This document shows, in pieces, positions 1 through 8,931 of a stretch of 64,000 bases of DNA. Source of the DNA: Marinobacter sp. ELB17 (GTDB lineage: Bacteria > Pseudomonadota > Gammaproteobacteria > Pseudomonadales > Oleiphilaceae). A model generated the notes under the pieces. The model was not told the origin of the DNA, searched no databases, and saw only the letters and a program-made list of their open reading frames with translations. The DNA lies in assembly GCF_000169375.1 (NCBI RefSeq), contig NZ_AAXY01000005.1, forward strand, positions 186,001-250,000. Reading direction: 5' to 3'. A program made the translations under genes and the position numbers. Every line of letters starts with the position of its first letter. Position 1 is the stretch's first letter.

Positions 1-138
1 GTTCTGCGGAGGTTACAACTTCTTCAATACGGCCGCTTTACGTTCCTCGGAATAACGTGGCATGACTGCTCTCATACCGCCCAATCTGACATGAATTTAG
101 ACGAAATCGCCAACTGGACAACTAGGCTGACAGAGGGG
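1..138 (-). mobile_element. End of an IS3-family insertion sequence, cut by the window edge
   Basis: Bases 1-138 align without gaps to 21947-22084, the orfA-proximal end of the IS3-family element nested in the IS21 element downstream, with 6 mismatches by eye (about 96% identity). The segment holds the start of orfA on the minus strand, with the ATG near position 63, and the terminal sequence ending in CAGAGGGG. Both copies have the same orientation, so the rest of this element lies to the left of the window. It is an older or separately inserted copy rather than a very recent duplicate. Confidence 0.9.
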
Positions 139-311
139 GGTTACGTGTTAATCACCGCTTAAACCCGGATTGATTAATTGCAAATATCTTTTTCTATTAC
201 TTTGTGTAAGTATAAATACTATTAAGTACTAGTTGGCCTTATTATTTAATAACAATTTGGGCCTACACAGTACTGTCTAAAATACATTAATTATAATAAA
301 AGGAAACCCGT
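139..311 (+). promoter_or_regulatory. AT-rich leader and probable promoter of the TRAP operon
   Basis: This is a very AT-rich stretch between the IS end and dctP, with several TATAAT-like hexamers, for example around 209-220 and 290-298. A clear ribosome binding site (AAAGGAAA, about 299-306) precedes the ATG at 312. No single promoter can be chosen with confidence. Transcription from the adjacent IS end is a possible alternative source. Confidence 0.4.
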
Positions 312-1313
312 ATGAGATTTCTGACCGCAGCAGTATCGGCACTGGCTCTGAGCATTGGCCCAGGGGCTGTAATGGCCGCCTGCGACGATGGCGAGATCGT
401 CGTAAAGTTCAGCCACGTCACCAACACTGACAGGCATCCGAAGGGTATCGCCGCCTCGTTGTTGCAGAAGCGTGTAAACGAGGAAATGGATGGCAAGATG
501 TGCGTCGAAGTGTTTCCCAACTCCACTCTTTATAATGACGACAAGGTGATCGAGGCGATGCTTCGGGGCGACGTTCAGCTTGCCGCACCGTCACTCTCGA
601 AATTCGAGAGACTGACCAAGCAGTTCCGCCTTTTCGATCTGCCCTTCATCTTCTCAGATATCGAAGCAGTGGATCGATTTCAGGCCTCCGATAATGGGCA
701 GGCCATGCTTGACAGCATGCAGCGCCGCGGTCTTCAGGGCTTGGCCTATTGGCATAACGGCATGAAGCAGATGTCGGCCAGTGTACCCCTACTGGAGCCT
801 TTGGACGCCGAAGGGCTAAAATTCCGCGTTCAATCCTCCGACGTGTTGGTGGCGCAGATGGAGGCGATTGGAGGCAGCCCGCAGAAAATGGCCTTTTCCG
901 AGGTTTACGGCGCGCTTCAGATGGGCGTTGTGGATGGTCAGGAAAACACCTGGTCCAACATTTACGGAAAAAAGTTCTTTGAGGTTCAGGACGGCATCAC
1001 CGAGACCAATCACGGTGTAATCGACTATCTGCTTGTGACCAGCGTCGACTGGCTTGACAGCCTTGACGCTGATGTACGCGACCAGTTCCTGCAAATCGTG
1101 GCGGAAGTGTCCGATGCCCGCAATAGCGAATCCAGCGAGGTCAATCAAAGCGCCAAGCAGGCGATCATCGATGCCGGCGGCGTGGTGCGTCAACTGACAC
1201 CCGCGCAGCGCGACAACTGGATTGAGAAGATGAAGCCCGTCTGGGAAAAATTCATGGGCGATATCGGACAAGAGAATATCGACGCAGCCGTCAACTCGAA
1301 CACCAGTTCGTAA
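312..1313 (+). CDS. dctP: TRAP transporter substrate-binding protein (DctP family)
   Basis: This is the periplasmic solute receptor of a tripartite ATP-independent periplasmic (TRAP) transporter, which delivers an organic acid to the DctQ-DctM membrane pair. The 333-residue product has a typical Sec signal peptide (about residues 1-22, AMA cleavage site). A DctP-type fold follows, with the family signature FRVQSSDVLVAQMEAIGG and the segment VDGQENTWSNIY in the ligand-binding region. The length is normal for the family. dctQ and dctM follow on the same strand. The ligand cannot be read from the sequence. C4-dicarboxylates, sulfonates or itaconate are all possible, and an itaconate catabolic set lies 9 kb downstream. 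Confidence 0.93.
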   Translation: MRFLTAAVSALALSIGPGAVMAACDDGEIVVKFSHVTNTDRHPKGIAASLLQKRVNEEMDGKMCVEVFPNSTLYNDDKVIEAMLRGDVQLAAPSLSKFERLTKQFRLFDLPFIFSDIEAVDRFQASDNGQAMLDSMQRRGLQGLAYWHNGMKQMSASVPLLEPLDAEGLKFRVQSSDVLVAQMEAIGGSPQKMAFSEVYGALQMGVVDGQENTWSNIYGKKFFEVQDGITETNHGVIDYLLVTSVDWLDSLDADVRDQFLQIVAEVSDARNSESSEVNQSAKQAIIDAGGVVRQLTPAQRDNWIEKMKPVWEKFMGDIGQENIDAAVNSNTSS

Positions 1314-1323
1314 ATCCGCATGA

Positions 1324-1355
1324 ACAGCACAGCCCCCACTCGGGGGCTGTGCTGT
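1324..1355 (+). terminator. Strong stem-loop after dctP (attenuator or mRNA stabiliser)
   Basis: A perfect 14-bp stem (ACAGCACAGCCCCC pairing with GGGGGCTGTGCTGT) with a 4-nt loop starts 10 nt after the dctP stop codon. No T-run follows, so it is not a classical terminator. More likely it is a processing or stability hairpin that keeps the binding-protein message more abundant than the permease message, as is common in binding-protein operons. Confidence 0.7.
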
Positions 1356-1422
1356 ACCGGTATCGTGCAGTCCATATTGGCCTGCCCAATTTTTTAACCA
1401 CTTTCTTTAACGTGCTGTCTGG

Positions 1423-1541
1423 CTAACTCATAAATCTACTGAACTTCTGAGAGTCCGGAAACCTTATCTCTGAGGTTTATGGGTCCGTGTTGCCAGCTTT
1501 GGCCAGAACCCTCAGTGCCAAGCAGTAGGTTTACGAGTTAG
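1423..1541 (+). repeat. Long-range inverted repeat in the dctP-dctQ gap
   Basis: The arm CTAACTCATAAATCTACTG (1423-1441) is the reverse complement of 1523-1541 with 2 mismatches in 19. Inside it lies a smaller inverted repeat (AAACCT...AGGTTT, about 1460-1480) and further pairing around CTGAGAG/CCCTCAG. The whole 119 bp could fold into a branched RNA just upstream of dctQ, or it could be a small inserted palindromic element. No known riboswitch class is recognised. Confidence 0.5.
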
Positions 1542-1575
1542 TTAAACGGAACACTACCATCATGGAAACGGTACG

Positions 1576-2256
1576 ATGCAGCACAAGACAGGACTAATCG
1601 ATCAGTTCGAGGAAACTTTGATCGCCGTGCTTATTGGGCTCATGACGGCCATCACTTTCGCCAATGTTGTAGCACGCTACGCGTTTAACTCGAACATTCT
1701 TTGGGCACTTGAACTAACGGTTTTCATGTTTGGCTTTTTGGTCCTTTTGGGGGCTTCTTACACGGTCAAGAAACATGCGCAGCTCGGCGTGGATGTGATT
1801 TTGAATCTGGCCTCACCTGCCATACGTCGAGTGCTTGCGCTTATCTCGGTCGCAGCATGCCTCGTCTTTTCGTTGCTCCTGCTAAAGGGCGGTTACGACT
1901 ATTGGGCTGTTTTTGCTGACTTACCCCCCACATCAGGCCGCTGGTTCCCGACAGGGTTCGATACAAGTTCGCGCAGTCAAAGCTTCTATGAGATGCAGGA
2001 CGTACCGATGGTGGGCCCCTTCCGCTTCTTGGAAGATCTAATTAACTACGGCGATACATACGAAAAAATGCCCAAGGCCGTGCCCTATATTGTGCTGCCG
2101 ATCTCCGCGTTTTTACTGGTGCTGCGATTTGCCCAGGCCGCTGTGGCCATTTGGCGGGGCGAGCTCGACCGTCTGATTGCCAGCCATGAAGTTGAGGACG
2201 AACTGAATGAAATCCGCGCGGGCCACGTGCATGACAGCCGCGGAGGATCCAATTAA
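1576..2256 (+). CDS. dctQ: TRAP transporter small permease (DctQ family)
   Basis: This is the small four-helix membrane subunit of a TRAP transporter. At 226 residues it is a little longer than typical DctQ proteins, because about 60 residues (roughly 110-165) are inserted between helices 3 and 4. Helices are visible at about 14-34, 46-66, 88-110 and 170-192. Its stop codon overlaps the dctM start (TAATG), indicating translational coupling. The gap to dctP is unusually long (262 nt) and structured, which suggests separate control of the binding protein and the permease. Confidence 0.9.
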   Translation: MQHKTGLIDQFEETLIAVLIGLMTAITFANVVARYAFNSNILWALELTVFMFGFLVLLGASYTVKKHAQLGVDVILNLASPAIRRVLALISVAACLVFSLLLLKGGYDYWAVFADLPPTSGRWFPTGFDTSSRSQSFYEMQDVPMVGPFRFLEDLINYGDTYEKMPKAVPYIVLPISAFLLVLRFAQAAVAIWRGELDRLIASHEVEDELNEIRAGHVHDSRGGSN

Positions 2257-3632
2257 TGGATGTCGCCATTCTCTTTTTCGTAATCATTGCCTTGCTGCTT
2301 ATTGGTGTACCGATTGCGTTCTCTCTCGGACTCAGCTCCACACTCTTCTTGCTGATCTACTCAAATGCTTCCCTGGCTTCCGTCGCAGGCACTCTGCTTG
2401 AGGCGTTCGTTGGCCATTACACCTTGCTCGCGATTCCCTTCTTTATCCTCGCTTCCGCTTTCATGACGACGGGCGGCGTTGCGCAGCGTATCATCCGTTT
2501 TTCTATTGCCTGCGTGGGGCATCTGCACGGCGGCCTTGCCATCGCTGGGGTCTTAGCCTGCATGATGTTTGCGGCACTTTCGGGATCATCCCCTGCGACG
2601 GTGGTAGCCATCGGCACGATAGTGATCGCGGGCATGCGTCAGGTGGGCTATACCAAAGAATTCGCCGCCGGCGTGATATGTAATGCGGGCACCCTGGGCA
2701 TTCTTATTCCGCCATCCATCGTAATGGTAGTCTATGCGGCCTCGGTCAACGTGTCGGTCGGCCGCATGTTTCTCGCCGGCGTCATTCCCGGCCTTCTCGC
2801 GGGTTTCATGCTAATGACGACGATATATATCATTGCCCGCGTGCGCAACATGCCCAAGGGGGAATGGCAAGGCTGGTCTGAGATCTGGGCCTCTGGCCGC
2901 GAGGCGGGTTGGGGCCTCTTCCTGATCGTGATCATCTTGGGCGGCATCTATGGCGGCATCTTCACTCCAACAGAGGCGGCGGCGGTTGCGGCGGTCTATT
3001 CCTTCCTGATCGCCTGTTTCATCTATCGCGATATCGGGCCGCTTGCAACAACCGGAGAGGGCGCGAATATCAGCCTCCTGCGAAAACCGCAGGCGATCTT
3101 GACCGTCTTCGTCCATCCCGATACCAAAAAGACCCTCTTTGATGCAGGCAAACTTACCGTTACGCTGCTTTTCGTGATCGCCAACGCGCTTATTCTCAAG
3201 CACGTGTTGACCGAAGAGCAGATACCTCAGCAAATCGCCAATGCAATGCTGAGTGCGGGCTTCGGCCCGGTAATGTTCCTGGTTATGGTCAACATCATAT
3301 TGCTGATCGGCGGACAATTCATGGAGCCCAGTGGCCTACTGGTTATCGTGGCACCACTGGTCTTTCCGCTCGCCATCGAACTGGGTATCGATCCAATCCA
3401 TTTGGGCATCATCATGGTGGTCAATATGGAGATCGGGATGATAACGCCCCCGGTGGGGCTAAACCTCTTCGTGACTTCTGGTGTTGCAGGCATGTCGATG
3501 ATGTCGGTGGTGCGCGCCTCACTGCCCTTCTTGGCCGTCTTGTTGGTGTTCCTGATCATAATCACCTACATCCCGTGGATATCGACCTTCTTGCCCAACA
3601 CCTTCATGGGGCCTGAAATCATTACCAAATAA
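2256..3632 (+). CDS. dctM: TRAP transporter large permease (DctM family)
   Basis: This is the large permease of the TRAP transporter, an ion-transporter-superfamily protein that drives sodium-coupled uptake of the DctP ligand. At 458 residues and about 12-13 hydrophobic segments it has the normal DctM size. Family motifs include the glycine-rich segment LSGSSPATVVAIGTI (about residue 107) and GMITPPVGLNLFVTSG near residue 400. It contains an insertion of charged residues around 255-295 between repeat halves. It overlaps dctQ by one base and is followed by a strong terminator, so it ends the operon. Confidence 0.93.
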   Translation: MDVAILFFVIIALLLIGVPIAFSLGLSSTLFLLIYSNASLASVAGTLLEAFVGHYTLLAIPFFILASAFMTTGGVAQRIIRFSIACVGHLHGGLAIAGVLACMMFAALSGSSPATVVAIGTIVIAGMRQVGYTKEFAAGVICNAGTLGILIPPSIVMVVYAASVNVSVGRMFLAGVIPGLLAGFMLMTTIYIIARVRNMPKGEWQGWSEIWASGREAGWGLFLIVIILGGIYGGIFTPTEAAAVAAVYSFLIACFIYRDIGPLATTGEGANISLLRKPQAILTVFVHPDTKKTLFDAGKLTVTLLFVIANALILKHVLTEEQIPQQIANAMLSAGFGPVMFLVMVNIILLIGGQFMEPSGLLVIVAPLVFPLAIELGIDPIHLGIIMVVNMEIGMITPPVGLNLFVTSGVAGMSMMSVVRASLPFLAVLLVFLIIITYIPWISTFLPNTFMGPEIITK

Positions 3633-3646
3633 CGGAGTTCAATATC

Positions 3647-3695
3647 GCCTCATGGGCAACGATTGGCAGAGTCATACGTTGCCCATGAGGCCTTT
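3647..3695 (+). terminator. Rho-independent terminator of the TRAP operon
   Basis: A perfect 15-bp inverted repeat (GCCTCATGGGCAACG at 3647-3661, reverse complement at 3677-3691) is followed by TTTT. It begins 15 nt after the dctM stop codon. Confidence 0.85.
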
Positions 3696-3732
3696 TCAGT
3701 TTGCGATCAACGGATTGCAATGAGGAGGTTTG

Positions 3733-4446
3733 ATGGAAATTAACGCGCCAACAAAGTTAATAATAAAAAAAGAGCCAGAGCTCTTTCGTCAGATTTTACC
3801 GCTGAAAGGTGCCTGCATTGTGGAGTTGGGATGTGGCTCAGCGGCTCTCACCCGTTATATCGCTAACGAGTGCGAACCGGCTTCAATTCTGGCTTGCGAA
3901 GTGGACCTTGTTCAGCACACTAAAAACAGCGCACGAACGAACTTACCAAATGTGACCTTTGTTGTTGCCGGGGCCGAGAACATTCCAGCTAGTGATTCCA
4001 GTGCTGACATTGTTCTGATGTTTAAGTCTCTACATCATGTGCCAAAAGATCGCTTGGCTGACGCCATGTCAGAGATTTTCAGAGTGCTTCGGCCAGGTGG
4101 CTTAGCGTATATCTCTGAGCCAGTTTATGCGGGCGACTTTAATGAAATTTTACGGTTGTTTCACAGCGAAAAAACAATACGGGAGAATGCATTTAAAGCA
4201 GTTTTTAGTGCTGTTACCGAGGGCATCTTTGAGTTAGTCAGTCAGCACTTTTTCCACATGCCGAGAGTATTTAACAGCTTCGACGAATTTGAGCAGAGAA
4301 TGATCAACGTGACGCATACCGACCATCGGCTGACACCTGAATTGCTAGCAGCGGTAGAAGCTAGATACAGCGATTTTGCTGAAGATGGCCGAGTTTGTTT
4401 GACGGCTCCCATGCGAGTTGATCTATTGCGCCGACCGGTTGCCTAA
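3733..4446 (+). CDS. Class I SAM-dependent methyltransferase
   Basis: This 237-residue cytosolic protein has the Rossmann methyltransferase motifs in order: motif I VELGCGSAALTRYIA (about residues 30-44), an acidic residue ending strand 2 in ACEVD, and motif IV IVLMFKSLHHVP. It then has the FRVLRPGGLAYISEP post-motif typical of the UbiE/Methyltransf_11 group. The ATG at 3733 was chosen because GAGGAGG lies 5 nt upstream; a TTG at 3730 is the alternative. The methyl acceptor cannot be inferred. The gene stands alone between the TRAP terminator and a convergent LysR gene. Confidence 0.85.
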   Translation: MEINAPTKLIIKKEPELFRQILPLKGACIVELGCGSAALTRYIANECEPASILACEVDLVQHTKNSARTNLPNVTFVVAGAENIPASDSSADIVLMFKSLHHVPKDRLADAMSEIFRVLRPGGLAYISEPVYAGDFNEILRLFHSEKTIRENAFKAVFSAVTEGIFELVSQHFFHMPRVFNSFDEFEQRMINVTHTDHRLTPELLAAVEARYSDFAEDGRVCLTAPMRVDLLRRPVA

Positions 4447-4486
4447 CCTTGAAATTCGGGGCCCACTTTGAAAGGCCGTATACTCG

Positions 4487-5380
4487 TTAGTAATTATGGT
4501 AGTCCCGAATGGATTGAATAAGTGCTTTGCAGGCTTCCGGCAATGAAGCATATTCCCGCACAATTACAGCGCGTTCTCGCGTTGCCCAAGCATCCTTTAA
4601 AAGCACGATGTCCAGTTTCATGTTTTTCTGGTAACGCAAAGCGCTAGACTCCGGCAGGATAGCCATACCAACACCTGCCTCGATCATACGACAGGTCTGT
4701 TCAAAACCGTAAACCTGCATCCTCAGCGATAGCTGTTCGCCAAGTTTCGCCACTTCTTTTTTTAGGAATTGAGTTAGGGTGCTGCCATCGTGCAAACCCA
4801 AATAGGGAAAGCCAATGGTATCTTTGAAATCAACAGGCTTGCTTCCAGCCAAAGGATGATTAGACCCTACAACCGCAACTAAACGATCTACGCTAAAAGG
4901 CAGAATTTCGACGCCTTTGATCTCAATTTTACCGGACGTTACGCCCAAATCGGTGGCCCCGTCGAGCACCCCGCGAAAAATGTCATTTGTAAGTCTTTCT
5001 TGCAAATCAATCGTTATGCCAGGCCTTTCCCCCAGGAAACTAGCAAGGACTTCTGGCATGAAATCCGTGACCGCGGTGGTGTTGGCAAAAATTCGAATAT
5101 GCCCACTTTCGCCATCCCGGTACTCGGAAAAGTCCGCTTTTACATACTCGACCTGCCTCATTATTGAACGCGCGTGTTGGAGCAGCTTTTCCCCAGCAGG
5201 CGTCAGCTCTACTCCTTGGCTGGCGCGGTAAAACAAACGACTACCCAGCTGACCTTCCAAGGACTTAATGCGCGTGCTAGCTGCGGCTGTCGAGAGGCTT
5301 GCGCGCTTTGCCCCTGCAGTCATGCTGCCGGCTTCAGCAACGTGAATGAAAAGTCGTAAATCAGGTAAGTCAAAATGCAT
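4487..5380 (-). CDS. LysR-family transcriptional regulator
   Basis: This is a DNA-binding regulator of 297 residues, standard for the family. The N-terminal winged helix-turn-helix (about residues 4-62, with GSMTAGAKRASLSTAAASTR) is followed by the periplasmic-binding-like effector domain (about 90-290). It is convergent with the methyltransferase gene, 40 nt away, and oriented like the next LysR gene. A 236-nt gap upstream (5381-5616) holds its promoter and shows no other feature. Its target is unknown. Candidates are the TRAP operon or the itaconate genes, which have no regulator immediately next to them. Confidence 0.88.
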   Translation of the reverse strand: MHFDLPDLRLFIHVAEAGSMTAGAKRASLSTAAASTRIKSLEGQLGSRLFYRASQGVELTPAGEKLLQHARSIMRQVEYVKADFSEYRDGESGHIRIFANTTAVTDFMPEVLASFLGERPGITIDLQERLTNDIFRGVLDGATDLGVTSGKIEIKGVEILPFSVDRLVAVVGSNHPLAGSKPVDFKDTIGFPYLGLHDGSTLTQFLKKEVAKLGEQLSLRMQVYGFEQTCRMIEAGVGMAILPESSALRYQKNMKLDIVLLKDAWATRERAVIVREYASLPEACKALIQSIRDYHNY

Positions 5381-5616
5381 TATGCGTTGCTCGGTTGAGT
5401 CGAGAGTTCATTTTTTGCAAGGTAAAGAATAGCACTTTACGGAATTAGCTTTAGGCGAATTTTTCCAGATTGGCTTTAATTCCGAATTCAGGTCAGAATC
5501 TCAGCACTCCTGCTCAATTGGCTAAAATACATAGCACTGTTCGGAGCCTATTCGCATTAAATACGCTCTTCAAGTGATCGGGCGTTTTGTAAACGTTACT
5601 CCTCGCATCATCGCAG

Positions 5617-6492
5617 CTAGTCGCTATCCATCGATGGTGAGGCGCCTCCAACCTGGCTCGCGAGCAACTGATAAAGTTTTCTGGCTGCTTCGCTAGGGCT
5701 ATCGTTTCGTAAGTAGAGGTGGAAATTAATGATAGGCAATGACGGCAGCCCCTGGTGTTTACCTAGCACTCGGAATTCGGGTGTGACCATCTCAATACTG
5801 CGGGCTGTAATGCCAAGTCCAGCTCGCACTGCCGCTTTGATTCCTGCCAAATTAGGCGCAATGTAGCTTTCTTTGTAGTCCCACTGCTCGCGAGTGAGTG
5901 CTTCAAGAGCGATAGCCCGAAAAATGCTGGGCTCATCAGCCAAAACTAGCGACAGCGGCTCATCGCTAACTAACTGATAGTCACTGGCAGCAATCCACAC
6001 CACCGGAGAACTCCGAAGCACTAGATTCGGATAGCCATCTGCTTTACGCGTCGAGATGGTCAAATCAAGCTCACCGGCGAATAGCATGTCCATAAGATCT
6101 GGGCTGCGGCCAACATGTATAGCCATTGACAAGCGCGGGTTTGCTCGTGCAAAAGATTGCAAAATGCTCGGTAGCACGGTGTCAGCAATATCTGCTGGCG
6201 CTCCTATTCGTACCGGGCCAATAAGCTCCTGATCATCCAGTGTTGTCCACAGCTCGTCGTGTAGCGCCAGCAGACGGCGAGCGTACTCTGACAGGCGAAC
6301 GCCCGCCGCTGTCAGTTTTTTTCGACGGCCACACTTTATAAATAGAGATACTTGCAGCTCATTTTCCAAGCGCCCCATTTGCTGGCTAATAGCAGGCTGT
6401 GATTTATGAACTTTCAGTGCAGCCTTGGCGAAGTTCTCTTCGTCACAAATGGCGACGAATGTTCTGAGCAGCGATAGGTCTAGGTGGCGCAT
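5617..6492 (-). CDS. LysR-family regulator divergent from the thiol dioxygenase gene
   Basis: The 291-residue product has an N-terminal HTH (about residues 5-60, ENFAKAALKVHKSQPAISQQ) and a C-terminal effector-binding domain. It is transcribed away from the thiol dioxygenase gene across a 99-nt gap, the arrangement LysR regulators usually have with their target. In Pseudomonas aeruginosa a LysR gene also adjoins the 3-mercaptopropionate dioxygenase and rhodanese genes (PA2601-PA2603, from memory). It is therefore likely the regulator of this sulfur-compound operon. Confidence 0.88.
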   Translation of the reverse strand: MRHLDLSLLRTFVAICDEENFAKAALKVHKSQPAISQQMGRLENELQVSLFIKCGRRKKLTAAGVRLSEYARRLLALHDELWTTLDDQELIGPVRIGAPADIADTVLPSILQSFARANPRLSMAIHVGRSPDLMDMLFAGELDLTISTRKADGYPNLVLRSSPVVWIAASDYQLVSDEPLSLVLADEPSIFRAIALEALTREQWDYKESYIAPNLAGIKAAVRAGLGITARSIEMVTPEFRVLGKHQGLPSLPIINFHLYLRNDSPSEAARKLYQLLASQVGGASPSMDSD

Positions 6493-6591
6493 ATAGTTAA
6501 GCTCTGGTTATCTATTACAGCTTAAATCTTATTATAAATAGCATGCTTAAAGGAGTAATTTAGACGGAACTTTAATTAAAAGGGGGTAGCC
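6493..6591 (+). promoter_or_regulatory. Divergent promoter region, LysR gene / thiol dioxygenase
   Basis: The 99-nt gap between two divergent starts contains an AT-rich core (about 6518-6545) with an imperfect dyad of the T-N11-A type expected for LysR binding. A near-consensus AAAGGAG (6550-6556) lies about 36 nt before the ATG at 6592. A second, closer AAGGGGG (about 6580-6587) serves as the ribosome binding site. The operator assignment is inference. Confidence 0.4.
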
Positions 6592-7199
6592 ATGAGTTCT
6601 TCAACCTCACATCGCCAGCAGGTCGTTTCGGACGCGCTTAGCCGAGTACGTAAAATATTGGCTTCTCAGGCCGTCACCCGTCAGTCGCTCGACACTATAT
6701 TGGACGAGGTCAAACAGCTAGCCACACAAAGTTCGCTTTGGAATGAATCCGACTTTCCTCCGCCAGAGCCTGACGAGTATCAAGCTCGATACCTTATCGA
6801 CCAGGGCGACGACTTGACCGTCGCACTCTACCTGAACGTTATGCGCCCCGAAAAATCCGTCCCCCCCATGACCACACAACCTGGGCCTGTATCGCAGGCG
6901 TTGAGGGTGATGAATACAACACACTGTATGAACGATTGGATGATGGTCGTGAGCCGGGAAAAGCCACGTTGAAAACCGGCAAGGAAATTCTTGTCGGCCG
7001 AGGGGGCGGTGTTGCTCTGCTGGCCGATGATATTCACTCAGTTGGCGTTGACGGTGATTCTCCTGTTCGTCATCTGCATCTTTATGGGCGCGCGCTGGAA
7101 ACACTGTCACAACGGACAAGTTTTGATATCGATGCAGAAACCTGCAAAACCATGGATATTGGGGTCGGAAGCCGAGTTGCAGAGGGTGACGGTGCCTAG
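6592..7199 (+). pseudogene. 3-mercaptopropionate/cysteine dioxygenase-like gene, frameshifted in a C7 tract
   Basis: Cupin-fold thiol dioxygenases use Fe(II) to oxidise 3-mercaptopropionate or cysteine to the sulfinic acid. Reading starts at the ATG at 6592 and leaves frame at the seven-C run 6861-6867. Adding one C restores a continuous frame of 202 residues, the size of the bacterial enzymes. The frame break falls exactly before the iron-binding H-x-H motif (VPPHDHTTW). The downstream half contains the third metal histidine (VRHLHLYG). It overlaps the rhodanese gene by 8 nt, as in the Pseudomonas dioxygenase-rhodanese pair. The break may be a true mutation, a phase-off state or a base-calling error. 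Confidence 0.85.
6861..6867 (+). repeat. Homopolymeric C7 tract inside the dioxygenase gene
   Basis: Seven consecutive C lie at the frameshift site; eight would put the gene in frame. Confidence 0.85.
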
Positions 7200-8779
7200 T
7201 ATCACGCCTCAGGAACTTAAGCGATTACTGGCCAGCGACGGCCAAGAGGTCGCTTTTCTCGACATTCGTGAGTTTGGTGAATACGGCACAGGCCATCCAT
7301 TCCAATCGGTGAACGTGCCTTTTAGCCTTCTTGAGGCTCAAATCGGTGAGCTGGTACCAAGGCTAAGCACATTGTTGGTCGTGATGGACAGCGGTGATGA
7401 AGGCCGAGCTCGCCGATCTGGCCAATGCCTGGCAGAACTCGGCTATAGCAATATAGCCTGGCTGGAAGGCGGTGCTGCGGGATGGCGGGATGGCGGGATG
7501 GCGGGATGGCGGTTATAACCTCTTCGCTGGGGTTAATGTGGTTAGCAAGGCCTTCGGCGAGCTTGTACATAAACAGTTAGAGCCTGCAGAAATAGGCGCT
7601 ATTCAATTAGCCGAATGGCAGCGCCAAGACCGGCCTGTTTATATTATTGATGGTCGTCCTGTTGCCGAATATAACAAGATGAACATTCATGCGAGTATGT
7701 GTTGCCCCAACGGCGAACTCGCTAAGCGGATTTCCACTATCCTCGATGGTGACACTGAAACTCCAGTGGTCATAAATTGCGCGGGTCGCACTCGTAGTAT
7801 CATTGGTGCCCAGACTCTTCGTTGGCTGGGTATCAGAAATCCGGTCTGCGCCCTAGAAAATGGCACCCAAGGATGGCGTTTAGCCGGGCTATCTCTCGAG
7901 CATGGAAGTAAACGCTACTACCCCCGTGAAGCCAAGACTGATGCGGCGCTTGGCTCTGCAGCCCGCCAATTGGCGGAATCGCATCAGGTGGCGGCGATTA
8001 ACGAGCCAACGTTGAATAACTGGCTAGCGGACGAGCAGCGCACTACTTATGTTTTTGACATTCGCACTGAGGAAGAGTACCGCGAGAACGGACACGCAGC
8101 TGCAGTCCACGCACCAGGCGGACAGTTGATCCAGGCCTTTGACCACTGGGTAGGCGTGCAGAGTGCTCGCGTAGTGCTGATCGATGATGATGAGTGCCGC
8201 GCTCCAATGATTGCCAGCTGGTTGGCGCTGATGGGAGTAGACGTTGCCTGGCTGCGAGGTGGAAGGGATTCATGGCGAAGCCTACGCGACTTTAAGAAGC
8301 AATCTGAATCTAATTTACGACTGGAAAGCCCGCGAAAAGTGCAGCTAGAGGAAGCTTTGGACCCAGCAATGCTTTGTCTCGATGCGCGCCCCAGCATGCA
8401 GTATCGAGAAGGTCACTTACCCGGTTATCGCTGGGTAAACCGATCGCTACTCAATGAGCAGATCACCAGTACTGATTATCAACAGTCCATCGTAATAATT
8501 GCCGATATGGAGCGTGCAATCTGCCTCACCATCGAGCTCAAAGCGCAAGGTTTTAAAAACATAGGTTGGTTGGCCTCGACACTTGTAGACTGGCAAAGTA
8601 AAGGCGTTACCCTAGAACGCACTCCTAAAAAGCCAAATAATACCAGCTGCATCGATTACCTGTTTTTTGTGCATGACCGACACGATGGCAACCTGGAAGC
8701 TTCCCGCCGTTATCTAGCCTGGGAAACCGGTTTGTTAGCCCAACTTGACGATCAGGAACGCCGTATCTTCAGAAGCTAA
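7192..8779 (+). pseudogene. Multi-domain rhodanese (sulfurtransferase), frameshifted at an 8-bp tandem repeat
   Basis: Rhodanese-like sulfurtransferases move sulfane sulfur between thiols. The GTG at 7192 follows AGAGGG and overlaps the dioxygenase stop. The first domain (ending at a WLEGGAAGW segment) is cut off by a TAA at 7516 because of a four-copy 8-bp repeat at 7477-7508. The second frame continues to 8779 with three more rhodanese modules. One of these has an INCAGRTRS active-site loop with Cys; the first module has MDSGDEGR and lacks Cys. Two or five repeat copies would give one protein of about 520-535 residues. The partner gene just upstream is also frameshifted. Confidence 0.82.
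7477..7508 (+). repeat. Four tandem copies of GCGGGATG in the rhodanese gene
   Basis: Four perfect 8-bp units (7477-7484, 7485-7492, 7493-7500, 7501-7508) are followed by a partial unit (GCGG). Because 8 is not a multiple of 3, each gain or loss changes the reading frame. Confidence 0.95.
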
Positions 8780-8931
8780 ACATGTTTGAGAAGATACTTA
8801 ATGAAACGAAAAGCTAATCTGATAGATATTGCCTGCCATTAAGGAATTTCGACCATCTATTTTTTAAAGGTCGATCGATCGGGTAAACAGACGCGCCGTT
8901 TTATACATTTAAAGGAGATCAAACGGCCTGA

